NCBI GenBank assembly: GCA_907164885.2
Contig: OU015496.1
Coordinates: 139,447,034-139,511,033 of the forward strand
DNA length: 64,000 nt
Direction: 5' to 3'
Origin: Dolomedes plantarius
Taxonomy: Eukaryota > Arthropoda > Arachnida > Araneae > Dolomedidae
The notes beneath the pieces are model-generated. The model worked only from the letters and a program-made list of their open reading frames with translations. It made no database searches and was not told where the DNA came from. The translations under genes were made by a program, and so were the position numbers. This document shows, in pieces, positions 56,964 to 64,000 of this stretch. The stretch's first letter is position 1. Each line of letters opens with the position of its first letter.

Positions 56964-57749
56964 ATAAAAGAGAATCTAAAAAACCTTAATATTTATTAAC
57001 CTCGATATCTCCTTGCACAATTTTAAAAACTGATGATGCTTTTTAATTTCACTTAGCTGATAAGTTCTCTCAAAGCTAAAGGAAGAGAAACTTCTGTTAT
57101 GTCAAATATCGTTAAAAATCTATATATTTTCCGAAAGCAATTATGTTGGCCTTTTACAAATGACTTGAATAACAATCATTAATAAATATACATATCATAG
57201 AGAATAACGTATTATAGTTCAGTAAAGTTGTTATTAATAAAGGGTATAATTACACATTTTAAAAACTCGGTTGTTGTGGTACTGTATTTTTGGAATACTA
57301 TGGCTATATTTCACAATTCCGAGCTTAAACAGCCCAGGCTGACAGTTAAAAACCATTCTTGGTAAATTAGATCTGGACCCTAGACTCTGCTAGAACTCCC
57401 AAGCCGTTAAATTATTATCCGGCTTGAAAAGTGGGATTGTATACACTTACAAGAAATTATGATGTCATCATACATTGGCAGTTAATTAAAATTTCCATTT
57501 AGAATAAATGCTATTGACTGGTGTGCAGATGGATTTTGGGTATCACTCAGTGGCAGGTTTTGAACACAAAAGAAGCAATGGATTTTTATGCTGAACGAAG
57601 ATAAACAGACGGAATCAAATTATCACTAAATTATATCAACTGAAAAAGGGAAACAAAAGGAAGATGATATAAATTATAGCAAAAAATAATTGTTGATTTT
57701 AGTGCTCTTGTATCATTGTCATCGAAGCTTACAAGGTTTTATACTAGAA
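56964..57749. other. No gene seen
   Basis: AT-rich; no supported feature. Confidence 0.45.
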
Positions 57750-58533
57750 CTAGCTGAAAACCAGTTCTTCGTTACGGAGTACATTCAAATTAAATACAAC
57801 GGTCAATGTATGCAATTAATGCGCAAAAAAATAAATATGTATATATATTTATAATCAATACGATGATCAATGTATACAATTGATGTAAAAAAATATATAT
57901 ATATTTATAAAAAATCGTAGGGGATATTTTTATAGACAGAATAATGTAGAAGAAAATATTCAAATTTAATCTAATAGGACATACTAAAGAATATAGTACA
58001 GTTAATATAGTACAATTTTAGGAACATAATATCTTTTATTGTATTTTAATATTTTTTTGGATAGTGCTCAATCGTCTGCCGCATTAGCAAGAAAAAATAA
58101 TATTTTTTGTCTATTTAGTTGTTATGCACGTGACGATAAATTTATAAGTACCAGAAAAAGAAATCACGTGATCAGCATTTAATAAATTAAATTCTAAAAA
58201 TTAATCTTTAAAAATTCACCAAAATCAGAAAATGGATGTAAAGATTCAAAAAAGATCTCATTTTAAAGGAATCTTTATGATCTTTCTCGTGATATCAATT
58301 TTATAACCCTCAAATTATTATTTTAAATGCAAACTAAAAAAAATTTACAAAAACAGCTTAAAAATTTAATTTAAAAAAATCTAAGAAGATTTTTTCAAAA
58401 ATCTTTCATAGTGCATCCCTACACTATAAGAAGAATCGCCATGCAAAATTTCAGCCCTTTAGGTCCAGCGGTTTGGTCTGTGCGTTGTATGTCAGTGAGT
58501 CAGTCAGTTACGGAACTGTTTTATATATATAGA
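57750..58533 (-). mobile_element. Non-autonomous Helitron, second copy (784 bp)
   Basis: On the minus strand it begins TCTATATATATAAAACAG after an A and ends CTGGTTTTCAGCTAG before a T. It aligns with the 3261-3995 copy over its length (GACTGACTGAC-type head, ATAGTGTAGGG, TCTTCTTATAG, final hairpin region). Its terminal hairpin is eroded (CCGTAACGAAGAACTGG). Non-coding. Confidence 0.8.
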
Positions 58534-58904
58534 TAATTCTGTGTCCGAACCATTTTATGAGATCATGCAGTATAACGGTTGAATTACTCATTTGGTTACA
58601 CAGATATCTGGAACTTGAGTTTGAAACCAAAGAAAATCATTGACGAAATTAAAAGAGGACAACTGAGCACCAACAGTGGCTTTCGATTTGCAAATCTTGC
58701 GGCAGTCTTTTTTAAGACGGGATGAGGGAAGGAATGAATAAGTCTTCTGGATTTTCTGATAACGATGACAGTTCATTTAAGATATTCGAACATCTTAACC
58801 GCACTGGCATCGTTAGATTTATCATATTTGCAGACAGTCATGTTTTATTTATCATAGTAAAAAAAGAAAATAGGAGAATAACATTTTACATGTGATGGTA
58901 TATA
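58534..58904. other. No gene seen
   Basis: A 62-aa minus-strand ORF (58588-58776) has no recognisable feature. Confidence 0.4.
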
Positions 58905-60203
58905 CAGAGGCTGTTCGCACATTTTTTAGACGATTTTGGTAAGCAGTAATAAAAATTCGTTTGCTGCAAAAGAAATAATTGCAATTGTACTATGTTTTTA
59001 AAAGTCAAAATTATAGTCAGTGGCTTGAAAGTTTTGTTTTTATTCAAAATGGCGTTTTTAACAAAGCAGTGGTTCGAAGGCTACATTTATGCTCTTTCCG
59101 AAGAGAAATATGCATACTCCGTTATCCAAAAACGATGTGAGAATCATGGTTTTGTGATATCTAAAGCGTCGATAGGTAATATCGTCAACAAAAAAGGAAA
59201 AAAACGTCAAATTGGAGCCTCAAGTGGGACAAAAATTCCAAACAAGTATCCAAGGAAAATACGGACATCTTCGACTATTGCAAAGGTACGTTGTTTAATG
59301 TTAAAAAAAATCCCCCTAGTCAAAGGACAGTTGCAAAATCATTAAAATGCTCGGTGTCCACTGTAAACAAAATGATAAACGTTGATTTAAATCTTAATAA
59401 AGCGAAAAAACGCAATGTGCATCGTCTTCTTCCAAATCATATCGCTGAACGCAGGACACGCTGCAGAATTCTATATGAGAAGCACTTATCCAAAGAAAAA
59501 TGGAAAACAATTGTCACAATAGATGAATCATGGGTGTATTTAAATGATTGCAACAAAAAAGAGCCATTTATTATCATAAAAGGGGAGAAAAAAATTTAAG
59601 TACATGGTTCAAAGAATCGAAAGAAAGTTTTTCTAAGGGATTCATGATTGTTGATGGTTTTTCTTATAATGGCAAGTTAAAAATAAAGAGAGTGGAAAAA
59701 ATGTCAAGATTGACTCCAAATACTATCAGGAACATATTTTATCGTCAATTTTTCTGAATGAAATACCATCGCTTTACCCACAGTGCCATCAATCTGTGAG
59801 ACTCCATCAGGACAAAGCTAGCAGTCACACATCAAAATCCACTGTAAATTTCCTAAAAGAAATGGAACAAAAAACTGGTATCAAGGCCATACCCTTCACT
59901 GATATCCCTACTAAATCTCCCGATGTATCACCTAGGGATTTTTGTGCTTTCGGACTTTTAAAATCTGCATTATCCAAACGTCGTCCCAAAACCCTTACAG
60001 GACTCTGAAAAGCTGTTCAGGAGGAATGGGATAGAATACCTCTTCTGACACTTCAAAAGGCATTATTATCCTGGAAATTGCGGTGTCGAAAGATAGTTCA
60101 GAATAAGGGATGTAAAATAGAACATTTAAAACACAAGAATTTTATGTAATTTAGTTTTGTGAATACAATATACATCGTCTAAATAATGTGTGAACAGCCT
60201 CTG
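58905..60203 (+). mobile_element. rosa-type (DD41D) mariner relative (1299 bp)
   Basis: Ends CAGAGGCTGTTCGCACATTT and (complement) CAGAGGCTGTTCACACATTA, flanked by TA. Same overall size and protein family as 55199-56499 but different terminal repeats, so a separate subfamily in opposite orientation. Confidence 0.87.
59049..60149 (+). pseudogene. DD41D (rosa-type) transposase, catalytic residues kept, frame broken
   Basis: Starts MAFLTKQWFEGYIYALSEEK. The HTH region includes PPSQRTVAKSLKCSVSTVNK. Catalytic residues are present: D in VTIDESWVYL, D in LHQDKASSHTSKS and the third D in SPRDFCAFGLLKSALSK, with 41 residues between the second and third, hence DD41D as in rosa elements. The C-terminal SWKLRCRKIV and IEHLKHKNFM follow, then TAA at 60147-60149. 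Frameshifts near 59290 and 59575 and stops near 59755 and 60006 prevent a full product. Less decayed than its neighbour. Confidence 0.85.
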
Positions 60204-60379
60204 TATACTTGTTTGGAATGTAGTAATTTTTTTTAAAAATTTCATTAGCCTTTCTACCTACACGAAAGAAAATACTTCCAAGCTATTCTGCTATAATTGG
60301 ATTATTCACATGCCGAATTCTCCATACAGAAACTCATTTTTACTGACATACAAGATGCCAACTCCTAACTGTTATATAT
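60204..60379. other. No gene seen
   Basis: Short AT-rich spacer. Confidence 0.5.
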
Positions 60380-61140
60380 GACCCAATAAATTCTCAAATA
60401 ACAAGGATGACATGGATTCCTCGTTCGACGATACGTTCTTCTATGTGTAGTCCATCCTTCATATTTCCAATCATCCAAGAGTCATCCATTTTCATCAACG
60501 GTCCACAGACACAACCTCTGCAAGTTACCGCGTCCCTGTCTGAGGCACTGATTGAGGGGAGAAGCGCACAAATCAGGAATCGAGAACACCACCCCACGCA
60601 CCCTGATTGGCAACGAAGTGGGGGAGTAATTGAGAGAATGAAGAATCTCCAGGAAAAGGAGAGAGAGTTAGTTGGGATATTAAGACACTCCATTCTCGCG
60701 TGACCGAATTCCATCTATCATCGCTGGATTGTGTCTGGGAAGAAGTTATTTTCCAGCCCCAGCGTTGCTCCTCCATGAAAAATGTCCACCATTCGAAGCG
60801 CTCTCTAGGCAATCTCCATTACGCAGTTTTTCCCATCACCTGAGCATTGATTCCCCTCCATCCACTTTGCCCCTCTCCCCCATCCCCCTTCCAAGAAATC
60901 CGTCTTCTTGTTTACCAGATCATTGATTGCCGCGGCAAATAGAATGAGGGGCATAGTCGTAGATGCGAGGGGGTAATAAAGCTTTCTTGGGTTTCGAAAG
61001 AGTACAATGGTTTCAAAAGGAAGTGGAGATGAGGATTTTGTTTCGTGATATTGTTGAAAGTGAGAACGCAGCGAAAGCGGCCGCAAGTCATTTCGAGTTG
61101 AAGTCGGTTAATTTACTGAAGACCGAGAGAGAGAGAGAGG
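60380..61140. promoter_or_regulatory. Large GC-rich island in the Pitx intron
   Basis: About 750 bp of balanced composition with CpGs in AT-rich surroundings. Contains CCAAT (about 60469) and a GCCGCGGC palindrome (about 60929-60936). ORFs are open on both strands over the same stretch (60394-60714 and 60407-60703) and show no known domain, which argues for composition rather than coding. It may be an enhancer, or an alternative promoter or first exon. It ends in an AGAGAG tract (61127-61140). Confidence 0.35.
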
Positions 61141-62368
61141 GGGGCATGTTTAAAATTTTAAAACTTTCATCGTGAAATGAAGAAATTTTAAATTTTTATT
61201 TCGGAGAATTTTCAATTCCCTTTTGCAATTTCGCTATATCTTTGAAAACATCAGAAATTCGTGTAATAATAATGCATCATTGGTTGTTCTTCATTCTCCC
61301 ATAGTTTTTTATTAAACAATTTTGTTTTAACAATCAAGAATTCTTGAACTAATTTAAAAATCAATCTTTGTTTTTGAATCCTAGTTTTTAATTTTCGGCA
61401 TACATGGGAAAGTTCTAACTAAAACGAAAGCCTCAAAAACTTGTAATCGAATTTAGAGTTGCATTATTCAGGTAAAAATGACTTTGTTGATTCAAATTCC
61501 TTTTTATATCATTAGGTGATTCAAACAAAAAGGCAGACTCATTTTGAAAAAAAAATTCTTTCCTGGGAAACTCTTTGTATTTCATATAAAACATTTGACG
61601 AATTAGATAATTTTAGTAATATTTGAACTCTTTTTTTCATTACTGAAATAAGGTTAGCTTTATCGAGTTGTGCAAGATAGGTTAACTTAATACGAGATGG
61701 ACATGAACGAATGCTTTGGGATGTTAATTTTTGAAGAGTGCTATCTTTTGTTTGTTTTTCTGTTTTATATTGGGCCTTCCTTAATGTGGTACCTTCATAG
61801 CTCTTGCTTAAAGGGAAAACATTCAAGAACTTTCATTTAGAAGAAATATTCTTCCGCCGATAAAACCTGAAGTCTTTATAAGGGATAGAAAAATAGAGAA
61901 ACATAGTAGATTAAAACAAAAAAATCCTTCACGCTTACTGTATTCAGAGTACTATATTCAGAGAGGATGTTTATCAATAGAATGAATTTCAAGTCCTATT
62001 TCTGCTTTTACTGAAAAAAGCCCATTTGCCCTTTGAATTAGTTAAATTATATAAAGAAATTCTCAATAACTTAGAACCTTTCTGAAAATGATGTTCCTCA
62101 GCTGCAGTTTGTATTTTTTTAGAAGTTCAAATATTTTTCCATTTGGCTTAATCGATTTCACGTTAGTGAAAGTCTACACTTAAAATACTTTTCCCAATTG
62201 ATAAAAGAATGCATTCTAAAATTCTTCCTTCCTTTTCTAGGAAATTAAAACATAAAAATTTTGAAAGACTATAAAAATTATATAAACGGGAAAGATATAA
62301 TTTAATATCTTGTTTTCATTAACTCTGGAAGTTCAATATATTTGTTACCGGCACAGAAAGTAAAGCAC
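61141..62368. repeat. First copy of a dispersed direct duplication, plus spacer
   Basis: 61146-61318 (GTTTAAAATTTTAAAACTTTC ... TATATCTTTGAAAACATCAGAAA) is repeated with divergence at about 62369-62536 (TTTTAAAACTCTC ... TATGTATTTGAAAACAACAGAAA). The spacer holds a 95-aa minus-strand ORF (61539-61826) with no recognised domain. Confidence 0.6.
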
Positions 62369-62536
62369 GTTTTACATTTTAAAACTCTCATAATTAAATG
62401 TAGAAATTAAAACTTTTTATTTCAGAGAGCTTTTAACGCCCTATCCATTTTCGCTATGTATTTGAAAACAACAGAAAATGGTGTAATAATCTGTCATAGG
62501 TTATTCTTTAATATCTCCCACTTTTTAAACAATGTA
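62369..62536. repeat. Second copy of the dispersed direct duplication
   Basis: Diverged copy of 61146-61318, same orientation, about 1.22 kb away. Confidence 0.6.
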
Positions 62537-63640
62537 TTTCAAACCAGCCTGTTTGCTTGAAGTAATTTTAATACATTTGGACACTGAAATTTTTTTGCAT
62601 ATTTTGCAGGCTAATGTCAGGGAAACAGAATTAGATTAGAACCTACCCCTAGTCACAAACATTGACAAACATTTTCCATGTTGTCTATCTAAGATTGAGA
62701 ATTCTTGTGAATAAGAATTCTGTGACGGTAATTTTTAAAACACGAAGAAAACGGAAAAGAAATCTTCCTTAAACGATTCCTTAAAATAAAATTATTAAAA
62801 AAACTGTTTGAAACAATCATTTGTTTGTTTTCATTAATGCAATAATTAGCAACTGTCCAACGCGTTTTCATACAAGGTAGAAAACAAACTCCTTAGAAAA
62901 AAAAACTATTTTAGTATAAATAAAAACCGAACTCAGAGAAAAATGTATTCATCTTTAAGAAAAAAAACTGAACACAAAACTGTACAATCTAGTTCTGTTA
63001 TCCTTACAAACTTGCATTCAGCCCTTTTACGGAAATAATAATTTTATAGAAGATTATAAATTACTAGAGCAAATAAAATCAGTGAATAGTTTCAGATGAG
63101 AAAGGTAAGGAAATTTGTTTGCTATATGAAAGATGTAGTTCGCATTAGAGAGAAATGAAGATGATTTATTTATTTAAATCGCGAAAGGAATGAATGTTAA
63201 AAAATGTAATCCCTTCGGGTTGAATTTGGTTTGTTTATTCAAAGTACGCAGAAGAAAATATCTACCATTTTTAGCTTTTCATTGAAACTTAAGAGAATTC
63301 GATTACAGTATAAATTAGCTGTCATTTTATTTCAAATTTCTTCTTCACAAATAAGAGAATAATAATAATATATGCTAGTAATATGGTTAGTTCCCGATAT
63401 TTCTTTCAGACGTTACGAATAATTTTATATTTCACAAAGAGTTCTATTATTCTTACTCTGGCTCAGTAAATTTATAGATATTCCAAACGGAATTTGAATT
63501 GTTGATATGAATGTGATGTTTATTTAAATAGCATTTAAAGTATGATTTTATCTTGTAGTTAAAATTTCGTATTGATCAAATTCTTTCTTATAACTGTTTT
63601 AAATTACATATAATTGAATTTAATTTAATTGAAACGAACA
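62537..63640. other. No gene seen
   Basis: AT-rich, unremarkable. Confidence 0.5.
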
Positions 63641-63940
63641 ATTTTCTCTGCTTTTTTTCTGCCTCCAATAATATTTAACAATAATTAGATCATTGAAATA
63701 ATTCCCCAAAAAATTCTATGAAAAATGTTTGAATAATGGTTTACAAAATAAATCCACCACCAACGAGTTTCTAGTTTCATATGATAAATAAGCTAGACTC
63801 CGTATAATCGAGATGATCCATTTTCTCTGTCATTTTTTTATGTCTCCAATTATCTATTATAAATAAGCCATTAAAAAGTTTTTGAAAAAAAATTCTGTGA
63901 AAACATTTGAATAGTGGTTTAGAAGATAAATCTACCACCC
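63641..63940. repeat. Tandem duplication, two ~120-bp copies
   Basis: Copies at about 63641-63762 and 63820-63940 share ATTTTCTCTG, CTCCAAT, TTCTRTGAAAA, TTTGAATARTGGTTTA and AAATCYACCACC, spaced 179 bp apart. Confidence 0.75.
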
Positions 63941-64000
63941 TAATTAATAAGATAGCCAGAATTCCCCCTGTCTCGCGCTTCTGTAAGATTGGTCCACATT

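Noticed and set aside
60394..60714. 106-aa and 98-aa ORFs on opposite strands
   Set aside because: Both open because of the GC-rich, stop-poor composition; neither has a domain or a splice or translation context.

Overview
This is eukaryotic, AT-rich DNA (roughly 70% A+T by eye), spliced, intron-rich and crowded with DNA transposons. Organism (inference): an arachnid, most likely an orb-weaving spider. The basis is the Tc1-like transposase at 16288-17313, which closely resembles families I recall as very abundant in araneid and nephilid spiders, together with an arthropod-type Pitx terminal exon. No prokaryotic features, rRNA genes or CRISPR arrays are present.

The firmest host gene is Pitx (paired-like K50 homeobox), minus strand. 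Its last coding exon is 31424-31942; it carries the end of homeodomain helix 3 and the C-terminal OAR motif. I find no upstream homeodomain exon, so 31943-64000 is probably one very long intron. A second, unrecognised host gene is proposed on the plus strand at the left: two exons (1917-2037 and 5586-5670) with good splice sites and compatible phases. About 350 bp past its stop lies a threefold 42-nt cassette array with splice-like borders (6005-6560).

Most of 0-30 kb is mobile DNA. A LINE rearrangement lies at 0.4-1.4 kb, a Helitron at 3.3-4.0 kb and a Tc1 fossil at 4.3-5.0 kb. From 8.9 to 17.5 kb there is a chain of five Tc1/mariner elements, mostly separated only by (TA)n tracts. One of them, 16055-17468, is intact with perfect 33-bp inverted repeats and a 341-aa transposase. 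A young LTR retrotransposon (17668-21269; two differences between its 443-bp LTRs) encodes Gag and an unrecognised second ORF but no pol; a single in-frame UAG separates the two. Then follow a tRNA-derived SINE (21.8 kb) and piggyBac-like (25.7 kb), mariner-like (27.8 kb) and pogo/Tigger-like (29.2 kb) non-autonomous elements.

The Pitx intron from 32 to 50 kb is comparatively poor in transposons: a solo LTR of the same family as the 17.7-kb element (36515-37054), a few MITE candidates and some duplications. It contains several GC-richer islands (about 34.6-35.4, 44.6-45.0, 48.0-48.4, 49.7-49.8 kb; another at 60.4-61.1 kb) that are plausible enhancers. From 52 to 60 kb transposons return: a second copy of the 11.4-kb Tc1 family, a pogo MITE, a Penelope-like reverse-transcriptase fossil, two rosa-type DD41D elements, a LINE tail and a second Helitron. 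The last 3 kb contains serial short duplications.
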